Assembly (NCBI RefSeq): GCF_900450705.1
Contig: NZ_UGHK01000002.1
Location: forward strand, 1,054,001 to 1,118,000
DNA from: Avibacterium paragallinarum
GTDB lineage: Bacteria; Pseudomonadota; Gammaproteobacteria; Enterobacterales; Pasteurellaceae
Direction: 5' to 3'
DNA: 64,000 bases
Positions 49,209 to 59,109 of the stretch are shown piece after piece. The notes under the pieces were generated by a model that saw nothing but the letters and a program-made list of their open reading frames with translations, had not been told where the DNA came from and ran no database searches. Position 1 is the first letter of the stretch. Every line of letters starts with the position of its first letter. Both the position numbers and the translations under genes were made by a program.

Positions 49209-50245
49209 ATTTTCTTTATGATCCCAAAAGAGGTTTTGATAACGCCCCGCTACAAGGGGATAGTGACCAATGGCGAATTTTCTGGCTACCTATTACAGAG
49301 GGAAATTTGATGGTCGCGGTGGGGCAGGAACTCAAATATCGCCAAGCCCTGATTGAAAAAATGGTACTGGGGCAAATGTGGATTTGGTTCGCCAGCTTGC
49401 CCCTGTTGTTAGGCGTGATAATTTGGACGATTAGCCGAGAGCTGGCGGTGCTGCGACAGGTGAGCCAACAAGTGAGTGAGCGTCGCCCCGATGAAGCTCA
49501 TCCCTTAGACACGCGGTTAATCCCAACGGAAATTTTGCCGTTAGTGGAAAGCCTGAATCAGTTTTTTACCCGAACCGCAACAAGTTTATTGCGTGAACGC
49601 CGTTTCACTGCTGATGCGGCACACGAATTGCGTAGCCCTTTAACCGCCTTGCGTATCCAAACTGAAATCGCTCAAATGGCAGGTGAGGATCAGCCAATGC
49701 GAGAACAAGCCTTGCAAAACCTGACGCGAGGCATTGACCGTGCGAGCCAGTTGGTGGAACAGCTTTTGACCTTATCTCGTTTGGATAATCTCAATCAACT
49801 GGAAAATCTACAACAAATTCAGTGGGATAAGCTGATCCGCTCACTCATCGCCGAGCGATATTTTCAAGCAGAAAAAGCGGGCATCACCCTAAATTTTGAG
49901 CAACTCGCTCAACCCGCAACGCAACAGGGCGAGCCGTTGTTACTGTCGCTAATGCTACGCAATGTGATCGACAACGGGATCGCCTACTGTGCCAAAGGGA
50001 GCGAGATCAACATCATTCTAATGAAAACTCAGCTCAGAATAGAAGACAATGGCGGCGGTGTACCCGATGAAACGTTAAATAAACTCGGACAACGCTTCTA
50101 TCGCCCCGTAGGGCAAAATGAAAAGGGCAGTGGCTTAGGGCTATCCATTGTGCAACGCATCGCCGAACTTCATCATTACAAAGTGCGGTATCAAAATCAG
50201 GAGAATTTTCGCGGCGAAAAAGGTTTTCGTGTGGAAATCGAATTG

Positions 50246-50267
50246 GCACCTTAGGGGAATAAGGTGC
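50246..50267. terminator. Possible hairpin between qseC and the LysR gene
   Basis: A perfect 8-bp stem (GCACCTTA / TAAGGTGC) with loop GGGGAA overlaps the end of qseC. There is no T-run, so it is a weak candidate for separating these convergent genes. Confidence 0.4.
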
Positions 50268-50274
50268 AATAAGA

Positions 50275-51210
50275 TTACTGCTCATTCAACACGCGAGGAA
50301 AGAGAATATTATTTTTAGTGTGGATATGCTCTTGCAAAAACGCAATCACCGCCGCCACACGCTTTATTTTTTGGCTGGCTTGTGGGTAATACACATATAC
50401 AGGCGGATAGGTTCGCCAATGGTCTTGCAACACGGGGATAAAGTTAGCTTTGTCGGGGAGTTGTTGATAAATCGGGGTGAATAAACGCCCAATGCCTAAT
50501 CCTGCACGCACGCCATCTGCGATGGTGTCGATGTCGTTACAAATCATCGGCGTGGGCATTTCCACACTCACGCTTTCGCCCTCGTGTTCCAAAATCAGCG
50601 GCAAAATCTGCCCAGTAGTGATAAAACGATAGCCAATTAAGCGGTGTTGGTGCAGGTTTTCACGGCTCGGCATACCGTATTGTTTCAGATAGCTGTCTGA
50701 AACATATAGCCCCTCTTGAAAGGCCGGCAGAAGCTGGCGTGCTACCATATTTTCATCGATTTTATCGCCAAAACGAATACCTAAATCAAAGCCTTGTGCC
50801 ACCAAATCCACCGTGCCGTCATACACGGAAATGTCCAAGCAAATATGCGGATAACGGCGGTGAAATTCCGCCAAATGATCTTGCAAAATCAAACGGTAAG
50901 CAAAGCGAGAAAGGGTAATCCGCACCAAACCCGATGGCGCGTGTTCTTCGCCGAGAAACTGCTCCAAACGGCTATCCAATTCCCGCATTAACGGCTCGGT
51001 TTGTGTGAGCAACCTCGCTCCAACCTCCGTGAGCTGAACCCGCCTTGTGCTACGCCAAAACAACGGCATATCCATTGATTGCTCCAACAGCTTCAAGGCT
51101 TGGCTTACGGAAGGGCTGGTAATCCCCAGTTTCCTCGCTGCTGAATTAATGCTCCCCTCTTGGGCAATGGCGTGGAAAATTTGTAGTTGGTGATATGTGG
51201 TGCTGTTCAT
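50275..51210 (-). CDS. LysR-family transcription regulator
   Basis: 311 residues. Winged helix-turn-helix at 1-62 (FHAIAQEGSINSAARKLG, SPSVSQALKLLEQSM), linker helix, then a LysR substrate-binding domain (from about 90, FHRRYPHICLDISV; GVRAGLGIGRLFTPIYQQ). It resembles the subgroup that controls neighbouring dehydrogenases or exporters, but no such gene is next to it: the divergent neighbour is the methylase gene, 167 bases away. The target is unknown. Confidence 0.88.
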   Translation of the reverse strand: MNSTTYHQLQIFHAIAQEGSINSAARKLGITSPSVSQALKLLEQSMDMPLFWRSTRRVQLTEVGARLLTQTEPLMRELDSRLEQFLGEEHAPSGLVRITLSRFAYRLILQDHLAEFHRRYPHICLDISVYDGTVDLVAQGFDLGIRFGDKIDENMVARQLLPAFQEGLYVSDSYLKQYGMPSRENLHQHRLIGYRFITTGQILPLILEHEGESVSVEMPTPMICNDIDTIADGVRAGLGIGRLFTPIYQQLPDKANFIPVLQDHWRTYPPVYVYYPQASQKIKRVAAVIAFLQEHIHTKNNILFPRVLNEQ

Positions 51211-51377
51211 TCTTGCTAAAATATTGTTATCTATAAAGTTTGATCTGAGATACTATATAAACTTTGGTGAAAAATAAATAGAATAGGTGGATTATCAATG
51301 TATCGTTGAGTAATCTATTACCTAAATTACAATTACTATTTTCACTTAAATAACTAAAACTCATTAGAGAGGCAAAA

Positions 51378-54300
51378 ATGCACCATCTCCCCCAACTTAC
51401 TCAAAAACTGAAAGAAATCTTCCAAACCGACCGTGCGGATTTGGATTTTGGTATTTACCGAATCTTAAACAGCAGGGCCGATCAAATAAACGATTATTTG
51501 AACCACAAACTGCCGCAAAAAATCCGCCAATCCCTCAGTCAAGCCAATCAAGGGCAAATGGCACAATGGCAAAGTGAGCTAAAAGAAGCTGAAAAACAGG
51601 CTCAAGCCTTAGGGGTAGAGCCTGATGCCTCGCCTAAAGTGCAACAACTGCAAGCACAAATCGCCCAAGCCCAACAAGCGGGTAGCCAAAGTGAAGCGGC
51701 GATTTTTTCGCATTTATACACTTTCTTTTCTCGCTACTATGACGAAGGCGATTTTATCAGCCAACGCCGTTACAAAGGCGACACCTATGCCATTCCCTAC
51801 AGTGGCGAAGAAGTGCTATTACACTGGGCAAATAAAGATCAGTACTACACCAAATCAGGCGAAAATTTTAGCAATTACCGTTTTAAACTGTCAGACGGCA
51901 AAGAAGTGTTTTTCCGCCTGATTGCTGCCGACACCGCCAAAGACAATCGCAAAGACAATGAAGCCAAACGTTTATTTGCATTAGCAGAAACAAGAATAAT
52001 TGAAAAGCAAGACGAAAACGGCGAATACAATGAAGAGCAAATCGAAACATTGGCACAAAGCGAAGACGGCAACACCCTAGAAATCCGCTTTGAATACCGC
52101 CCAACGGAGAAAAAAGGTGACAAACAAGAGCAAGAAAACACCCGCACCATTGAAGCCCTAAAACGCCTCATTCCCACCGATTGGCAAGCCGTTTGGGAAA
52201 AAGCACCGACTGCCAATAATTCCAACCGCACATTACTAGGAAAACACCTCAGCGATTACACACAAAAAAACAGTGCGGATTATTTTATCCACAAAGATTT
52301 AGGCGGATTTTTACGCCGTGAATTGGATTTCTACATCAAAAACGAAGTGATGCACCTAGATAATATTCAGCACGCCGACAGCTTTGCTCAAATCGAAAAC
52401 AGCCTGCGTCAAATCCAAGTATTGCGAGAAATTGCCCACGATATCATCGACTTTTTAGCCCAACTGGAAAACTTTCAGAAAAAACTTTGGTTGAAGAAAA
52501 AATTTGTCGCCCAAAGCCATTACCTCATCACCCTCGATCGCATTCCAACCGAAATGCTAGCTGAAACCCTCGCCAACCCAGTTCAACAAAATGCTTGGAA
52601 AAATCTATTTAATTTCAATGTGTTAGAATGCTCGGGGGGGGGGGTAACCTTGCTGAACACAATCTAGAAAAACTGCAACAAAATCAACCGCACTTAGTGG
52701 TGGATACCTCGCTTTATCCGCCCCGCTATCAGCAAAAACTGCTCACCCTGCTTTCTGAAGAATGGGATTTAGACGCAAACACAGACGGCGTTTTAATTCA
52801 TTCCGACAACTTCCAAGCTCTGAATCTTTTACAAGCCCGTTATCGGGAACAGGTGAAATGTATCTATATTGATCCGCCGTATAACACTGAAGACGATAGA
52901 GCCAAAGGCAAGTTTATTTATAAAGACGGTTATCCAACATCCACTTGGCTGGCAATGATGGAAAGCCGTTTAGAAAAATGCATTCCTTTATTAAATTATG
53001 AAGGATTTTTTGCGTGTCATATTGATGAAAATGAGCATTTCACTTTAGAAGGATTGATAAAAATTTTCTTTGGTGAAAATGATTTGGGGAAATTGGTTTG
53101 GGATAAGAAAAATCCAAAAGGAGATGCAAAAGAGTTAAGCGTTCAACATGAATATGTGCATTTAGCTGTAAAAGAAAAATCATTTTTAAATAATGAAAAT
53201 GCTTTTTCTAGAGATAAAGAAAATGCGGAAAAAATATTAAACCAAGCAGAAAAATTGGTTAAAAAATACGGTATTTCAGAAAAGGCAAGAAAAGAATTTT
53301 CCGAATGGATGAAAAAACAAAAAGATTTTAGTGGTGGAGAAAGGGCTTATAAATTTATTGATGATAATGGTGATGTTTATCGTCCTGTCTCAATGGCTTG
53401 GCCTAATAAATCAGAAGCACCAGAAGAATATTTTATTCCATTGATACACCCAGTTACTAGAAAACCTTGTCCAGTACCTGCGAGAGGCTGGAGAAATCCA
53501 CCTGATACAATGGCTGAATTGTTGGAAAAAGGGCTAATTTTGTTTGGTAAAGACGAAACAACACAGCCAAATAGAAAATATTTATTAAAAGAAAATTTGA
53601 CTGAAAATGTTCCATCTATTTATAGCATGGGTGGTAGTGATGATGACTTGTTAAAAAATTTAGGGATTAACTTTCCTAACCCTAAACCAATTAAAGCATC
53701 TCAATATTTTTTAAAGGCGATTGCAAGAGCGTCTCATTCTTTGGTTATGGACTACTTCGCAGGCTCAGGCACAACCGCCCACGCGGTGATTAATCTGAAC
53801 CGTGAAGACGGTGGTAACCGCAAATATATTCTTGTGGAACAAGGCGAATATTTTGACACCGTGCTTAAACCGCGTGTGCAAAAAGTGATTTACAGCGAAA
53901 ACTGGAAAGACGGCAAGCCTATGCCGTCTGAAAAACAGTCAGATGGCTTTAATGGCGTGTTGCAAATCGTTAAAGTTTTAAAACTCGAAAGCTATGAAGA
54001 CACCCTCAATAATCTCGAACTCAAAGGGCAAGCGGATTTTATTGGTGGGCTGCCTGAAAGCGTGCAAGAAGATTATTTATTGCGTTATTTATTAGACGTG
54101 GAAAGCAAAGGCTCGCTCTTAAACAGTGAGGATTTTACCCACCCCTTTGATTATTGCCTCAACATTGCCACTGATTCCGCAGGGGCTTATGCAAAAACCA
54201 ATATTGACTTGGTGGAAACCTTTAACTATCTGCTCGGACTTCGTGTGCAGGGCATTACCGATGAACGAGAAAAACGGGGTTATGTGATGGTGGAGGGAGC

Positions 54301-54550
54301 ATTGCCGAATGGCGAACGTTGCCTGATTGTGTGGCGTGATGTCGAAAAAATGGGCTATGCCGAAGTGGCACAATGCTTTAATGCACAAAATATTAACCCC
54401 AATAGCGATCAATATGATGTGGTTTATCTCAACGGCGATCACGATATGGCAAGCCTTTGGCAAAACGAAGATGGCACAGAAAGCCGTTTAAGCCTGCGAG
54501 CGATTGAGCCTGAATTTTTACGCCTAATGTTTGCACAAAAGGGGGAATAA
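51378..54550 (+). pseudogene. mod: Type III-like N6-adenine methyltransferase (Mod), out of frame at a G11 tract
   Basis: The first frame (429 residues) is a long N-terminal region, beginning LPQLTQKLKEIFQ and DFGIYRILNSRAD, with no methylase motif. It ends soon after G11 at 52634-52644. The second frame holds the beta-class methylase: motif IV IYIDPPYNTEDD (52871) and motif I MDYFAGSGTTAHAV (53755), with a target region between and after. With G12 or G9 the two join into one protein of about 1057 residues. An ATG at 52628, before the tract, is in frame with the methylase part at G11, so a separate methylase polypeptide is possible. The res gene follows with no gap. Confidence 0.88.
52634..52644 (+). 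repeat. G11 homopolymer in mod
   Basis: Eleven G at the boundary of the N-terminal and methylase parts. One extra G restores the full frame through glycine codons (ECS-GGGG-NLAEHN). This is a probable slipped-strand switch. Confidence 0.9.
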
Positions 54551-57500
54551 ATGGCAAAACAGAAAAAAACTACGGAGAAAAAACACCGCACTTTTCACGC
54601 CCATTTAATTTTAAATCGCTGGATTTTATCGCTTTTGGGGCAAAACAGTTTTGAGGATTTAAAAAAGGCTTTAAAGGATAACGACTTAATCGGCTTAAAT
54701 AATGAGGGGCAAACGCTTTTTTTTGAAGCCTTGAAAGACGTTTTTTCTAAAAAAATCAGCGAGGAAGATTTTCGCCGTTATGATTTAAATATTGTCAAAC
54801 ATTGGCAAACCATCACTGAAAAACGTAATCAAGCCAGCGGTCATCAATTGCAGATGAAATATTTCCAATATTTATCGCTGTTGTTTACTGAGATTTATTT
54901 GGATTGGTTTGTTCATCGCACAGAGGCAATGCTGGCGGGCTTAAATCAAACGTTGGCAAGCTATAAGCAAGAAAACGATCATTTGGACTTATCCGATTAT
55001 CAAGCGGAAGATTTAAACAAAATAGCCTTTTGGAATGCCACAGGTTCAGGCAAAACCTTGCTGATGCACGTTAATATTTTGCAATATCAGCATTATTGCC
55101 CTAATAAAATCGATCAAATTATTTTGCTTACCCCCAATGAGGGCTTAAGCCAGCAACATTTGCAGGAATTGGAGCAGTCCAATTTTTCCGCTGCTTTATT
55201 TGATAAAAATAAATCCCCCAATCAAGGGGAATTATATGAAGCCATTCAGGTGATCGACATCAATAAATTGGCAGATAAACACGGCGATAAAACGGTGGCA
55301 GTGGAAAGTTTTTCAGGCAGCAATTTGGTGTTGGTGGACGAGGGACACCGCGGCACATCAGGCGATGCGTGGCTAAAACGCCGTGAACAGCTGATTGGCA
55401 ATGGTTTTGCCTTTGAATATTCCGCCACCTTTGGGCAGGCGGTGAGCAAGGGCAAAACCGTGAAAGAACAAATAATCGAATGGCAAAAAAAGCAAGCGGG
55501 CATTCTGTTTGGCAAAAAAAGCCTAAAAGGTTTAGATGAACATCAATTGGCACAATTACAGCCCGATGTGTTGGCATTGCAAGAAATCAAACAATCGGCG
55601 ATGCTGGAAGTGTATGCCAAAGCCGTGTTGTTTGATTATTCCTACAAATATTTTTACGCCGATGGTTATGGCAAAGAAAGCCAAATCCTCAATTTGCGTG
55701 ATGAAGATTATGCCCCACATGGCGAGATGTATTTAACCGCTTGCTTATTGGTATTTTATCAACAGTTGTACTTATTTGAACGTCATCAAAAAGCGATTGC
55801 CTCTTTTCAAATTGAAAAACCGCTGTGGGTGTTTGTGGGCAATAAAGTCGCTGATGATGACAGCGATATTTTAAAAATCCTGCAATTTTTGGCACATTTT
55901 TTAAACGACCGTACAACCATTGAACGCCGTCTGAACCAATTACTCAGCGATACCGCTGTATTAACCAATGCAAAAGGGGACAATATTTTTCAAGGGCAAT
56001 TTGTGCCATTAATGGATTTTTTAGGCAAAGAAGCCGAGTTGTATAACGATATTTTACAAAAAGTCTTCAATACTGCCATTGACGGACGTTTGCAGGTTGC
56101 CTTATTAAACAATAAAAACGCAGAAGGCGAATTGGCATTATCGGTAGGCAATGCCCCTGCTTTTGGTGTGATTAATATTGGCGATGCCAAAGGGTTTGCC
56201 AAAACTGCCGAAACGCAAAGGGATTTTGATACCGTACAGAATGATTTTTCACCCTCTTTATTTCGGAAGATTAACCACAAAGACAGCGATATTCATTTGC
56301 TGATTGGCTCAAAAAAATTCACCGAAGGCTGGTCGAGCTGGCGAGTGTCCACAATGGGCTTGCTCAATATGGGCAAAAGCGAGGGTAGCCAAATTATCCA
56401 ATTGTTTGGGCGAGGCGTGCGGCTCAAAGGGCAAGGCTATTCGTTAAAACGTAGCCAAGAAAATGAACGCCCTCAAGGCGTATTTCTGGAAAAATTAGAA
56501 ACGCTGAATATTTTCGGCATCGCCGCAGGCTATATGGAGGAGTTTAAAAAATACCTTAAAGAAGAGGGAATTACCCCGCCTGATGAAGTGCTGACTATTG
56601 ATTTTAAAGTGCGTGCTCATTTGCCACAACGCACCTTAAAAACCTTGCAATTAAAAGACGGCTATAAAGACAACCAAAAAATGGGCTTTAAACGCCAACA
56701 AAAAGGCATTGAATTTTTCAGGCTGCCTGAATGCTATCAAGGCAAAGCCAAACGCCTGCATATTGAGTTGGATTTATACCCAAAAATCGAAATGTATCGC
56801 ACCAAAGGCGACAGCACGCCAATAGATAAACGGGAACACCACAAGCTGGATCAACGCCTGTTTACCGCCTTTGATTGGGAAAAAATCTATCTCACTTTGT
56901 GGGAATACAAATGGCAACGCTCGTGGTGGAATCTGCAAATCCATAAGAAAGGCATTCAAGATTTTGCCCGAACGGAGGGCTGGTATCGCCTGTATATTCC
57001 GAAAGAGGCACTCAGCGTTCATTGTTATGCTGATATTGAAAAACAGCAAAATATTCTGATTGAACTGCTGAAACTTTATATGCAACGCTTTTACCAAACC
57101 CTCAAAGGCTTGTATGAAGGGCAGTTTTATGAAGTGGTGGAGGTGAACGAAAATCACCCAGCCTTGCAAAACCACTATCATTTTGCCTTTGATAAAGACA
57201 ATAATGAGGAGCGTGAAGCATACGCAAATAAATTAAAACAGTTGGAAAACGCCATTAAAAATGGTCAATTAAAACAAGCCCTCAACTGGCAAGCCCCCAA
57301 TATCACCGCCATTTGCTTTGAACCGCATTTGTACTACCCCATTATGACGCTAGCAAATGCCGAAACCTTGCCGTTTACCATGAAGCCAATGGATATGAAC
57401 CAAACCAGCGAAATCCGTTTTGTGCAAGATCTGCAAACCGCCCACGATTCAGGCAGCCTGAAACAATGGATCGGCGAAAAAGAATTGTATCTACTCCGCA

Positions 57501-57856
57501 ACGCTGCCAATAAAAACAAAGGCTTAGGCTTTGCACTGGCAGGCAATTTTTACCCCGACTTTTTGCTCTGGCTGGTGGATCGGGAAATGGGCAAGCAATG
57601 GCTCAGCCTGATTGACCCCAAAGGCATTTTGCATATGGGTATTGATGATCCCAAATTCGGCTTAGCAGAAGAAATCAAAAATCTACAAAAAGAAAACGGC
57701 TTAGCGATTCAGCTCAATGCCTTTATTCTTTCCATTACCGAAAGGGAAAATTTAACCCATCAATATGATGAAACCGTTTATCAAGCCAAAAATATTCTGT
57801 TTATGCAGGATAAGGATTATTTGAAAGCGATGCTTGAAAAGATGTTGTTGAGTTAA
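54551..57856 (+). CDS. res: Type III-like restriction subunit (Res), helicase-nuclease
   Basis: 1101 residues, starting at the mod stop with GGGGGA upstream. SF2 helicase motifs: Walker A FWNATGSGKTLLMH near 160, DEAH-like VLVDEGHRGTS, SATFGQA, and motif VI QLFGRGVRLKGQGY. The C-terminal PD-(D/E)xK nuclease is suggested by NFYPDFLLWL and SLIDPKGI near 995-1020. It needs Mod for DNA recognition in known type III systems. It appears intact while mod is frameshifted. Confidence 0.9.
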   Translation: MAKQKKTTEKKHRTFHAHLILNRWILSLLGQNSFEDLKKALKDNDLIGLNNEGQTLFFEALKDVFSKKISEEDFRRYDLNIVKHWQTITEKRNQASGHQLQMKYFQYLSLLFTEIYLDWFVHRTEAMLAGLNQTLASYKQENDHLDLSDYQAEDLNKIAFWNATGSGKTLLMHVNILQYQHYCPNKIDQIILLTPNEGLSQQHLQELEQSNFSAALFDKNKSPNQGELYEAIQVIDINKLADKHGDKTVAVESFSGSNLVLVDEGHRGTSGDAWLKRREQLIGNGFAFEYSATFGQAVSKGKTVKEQIIEWQKKQAGILFGKKSLKGLDEHQLAQLQPDVLALQEIKQSAMLEVYAKAVLFDYSYKYFYADGYGKESQILNLRDEDYAPHGEMYLTACLLVFYQQLYLFERHQKAIASFQIEKPLWVFVGNKVADDDSDILKILQFLAHFLNDRTTIERRLNQLLSDTAVLTNAKGDNIFQGQFVPLMDFLGKEAELYNDILQKVFNTAIDGRLQVALLNNKNAEGELALSVGNAPAFGVINIGDAKGFAKTAETQRDFDTVQNDFSPSLFRKINHKDSDIHLLIGSKKFTEGWSSWRVSTMGLLNMGKSEGSQIIQLFGRGVRLKGQGYSLKRSQENERPQGVFLEKLETLNIFGIAAGYMEEFKKYLKEEGITPPDEVLTIDFKVRAHLPQRTLKTLQLKDGYKDNQKMGFKRQQKGIEFFRLPECYQGKAKRLHIELDLYPKIEMYRTKGDSTPIDKREHHKLDQRLFTAFDWEKIYLTLWEYKWQRSWWNLQIHKKGIQDFARTEGWYRLYIPKEALSVHCYADIEKQQNILIELLKLYMQRFYQTLKGLYEGQFYEVVEVNENHPALQNHYHFAFDKDNNEEREAYANKLKQLENAIKNGQLKQALNWQAPNITAICFEPHLYYPIMTLANAETLPFTMKPMDMNQTSEIRFVQDLQTAHDSGSLKQWIGEKELYLLRNAANKNKGLGFALAGNFYPDFLLWLVDREMGKQWLSLIDPKGILHMGIDDPKFGLAEEIKNLQKENGLAIQLNAFILSITERENLTHQYDETVYQAKNILFMQDKDYLKAMLEKMLLS

Positions 57857-57891
57857 GGAAAGTTAAATGGGGTTGTTATGCTGATTCCTAG

Positions 57892-58041
57892 CGAGCAAGG
57901 GAAATGGCTATGATAATGCGGTGATGGAGGATTTTTTAGCATTATGAAATCGAAAGGTTTTTCCCAGAATAATTTTATGGATATGACGAAGCTGGAGGCG
58001 GCACTGTATGAGTATATTCGCCACTATAATGAATGGGATTA
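57892..58041 (+). pseudogene. Remnant of an IS3-family transposase
   Basis: Two frames carry pieces of the C-terminal end of an IS3/IS150-type integrase core: SKGNGYDNAVMEDFLAL, a stop, then KSKGFSQNNFMDMTKLEAAL and YEYIRHYNEWD. About 50 codons remain, with a frame change. It follows the res stop by 36 bases. The remaining gap to the tRNA at 58363 shows nothing I can assign apart from an uptake core near 58141. Confidence 0.75.
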
Positions 58042-58362
58042 AACCTGTGTTAAACAACTAGAGTCCTGTGCAATACAGGGCTCAATATTTAATTTCCTAG
58101 GTGTTTAGGATTTTTTAGGCAGATCATTTTATTGAAACTGAAGTGCGGTGTTTTTTATCTATTTTTATTTAGTCTGATTGCATTCCCTTAAATGCGAGAA
58201 TGTTAAAGTAGACAAAATTTGATCCTGAAATAAGCATATTAATTTACAATGAGTTTTTTTTAGTCAATTAAACACAAAGTAAGAAATTTCTATTTGACTA
58301 ATCGACATAAATCCGTAAAATGCACCCCGTTATTTAGCAGGACCGAATGGTTAGTTAAATTT

Positions 58363-58438
<76 letters not shown>

Positions 58439-58441
58439 CTT

Positions 58442-58528
58442 GCCCGAGTGGTGAAATCGGTAGACACAAGGGATTTAAAATCCCTCGACTTTCGAGTCGT
58501 GGCGGTTCAAGTCCGCCCTCGGGCACCA
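58442..58528 (+). tRNA. tRNA-Leu (UAA)
   Basis: 87 bases with a long variable arm (CGACTTTCGAGTCGT region) and encoded CCA. Acceptor GCCCGAG/CTCGGGC, anticodon TAA between GGGATT and AATCCC. It is the last core gene before the prophage and a typical integration site. Confidence 0.97.
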
Positions 58529-58556
58529 TTTAAAAGCATAAGTAAATCAATAAGAT

Positions 58557-58579
58557 AGTCGCCAAGAGCGGCTTTTTTT
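58557..58579 (+). terminator. Terminator after the tRNA pair
   Basis: A 6-bp stem with one G-T pair (AGTCGC / GCGGCT), a 5-base loop and a run of seven T. Confidence 0.75.
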
Positions 58580-58606
58580 ATATCTCATTTTTATCCTCCC
58601 TTTTCT

Positions 58607-58696
58607 TTTGGTGTCCATTTGGTGACTATTTTTAGCCTATTATAAAAAAACTAACGCTTTGCTTTTGTCTGATTTGGTGACCATTGGTCACCAAAT
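58607..58696. repeat. Four TTTGGTGWCY repeats beside tRNA-Leu
   Basis: TTTGGTGTCC (58607), TTTGGTGACT (58618), TTTGGTGACC (58673) and an inverted copy (58686-58695). The last two form a perfect 11-bp dyad with a 3-base centre. Direct and inverted sites at the edge of an integrated element suit recombinase or excision-factor binding. No integrase gene is in the window. Confidence 0.45.
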
Positions 58697-58812
58697 TAGT
58701 TACTTATATCATCTTAACTGTAAATAAATTCTATAAAAAATCTCACGTAAAATAGAAATTTTATTGATATTTCAAGATATTAATGCAAACCTTTTACAAG
58801 CTCCGATCTTTT

Positions 58813-58934
58813 TTAACTGAAAATGACTGAAATTTACTGTAATTTTTTCAGTTAAGATCAAATTTATTTTTTATAGAGATCCGTTTTCCGTACTGGCTTT
58901 AGTGAGTTTTCCCTATGAAATTTAACTGAAAAAA
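58813..58934. other. Repeated TTAACTGAAAA motif in a gene-free stretch
   Basis: Copies at 58813 and 58922 are direct; 58845-58855 is inverted and can pair with the first (11 bp). The surrounding 58580-59089 has no convincing coding frame; the 64-codon frame at 58944-59138 runs through a terminator. The role is unknown. Confidence 0.4.
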
Positions 58935-59089
58935 CAGCAATTTTTAACACAAAAAACGCGGGTGGGAGAGTGGATTTTTTGTGGCGTTTGACGTGGCGTG
59001 AAAAATTTTCCGTGGATCAGTTTGGTTTAACTCTATGAAAGGAAAGCTGTAGCCAAAGGCTTTTAAATAAAGGTGGTTGGCACTAAAAA

Positions 59090-59109
59090 AGCCACCTAAA
59101 TAGGTGGCT
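59090..59109 (-). terminator. Terminator of the prophage tail operon
   Basis: A perfect 9-bp stem (AGCCACCTA / TAGGTGGCT) with a 2-base loop; on the minus strand six T follow. It lies 18 bases after the spike gene. Confidence 0.85.

Larger units (their letters stand above)
48151..50254 (+). pseudogene. qseC: Sensor histidine kinase QseC, split by an IS
   Basis: ATG at 48151 overlaps the end of qseB. The N-terminal part (membrane helix 1 at about 10-32 and the start of the periplasmic sensor) runs to 48489; IS copy 3 follows; the rest resumes at 49217. Without the IS the gene gives 458 residues. The downstream part has the second helix ([17 protein letters not shown]), HAMP, the H-box [18 protein letters not shown], the N-box NVIDNG, and EDNGGGVP / [13 protein letters not shown]. 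The kinase domain may still be made from an ATG in the IS (49157), but the sensor is lost. Confidence 0.92.
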
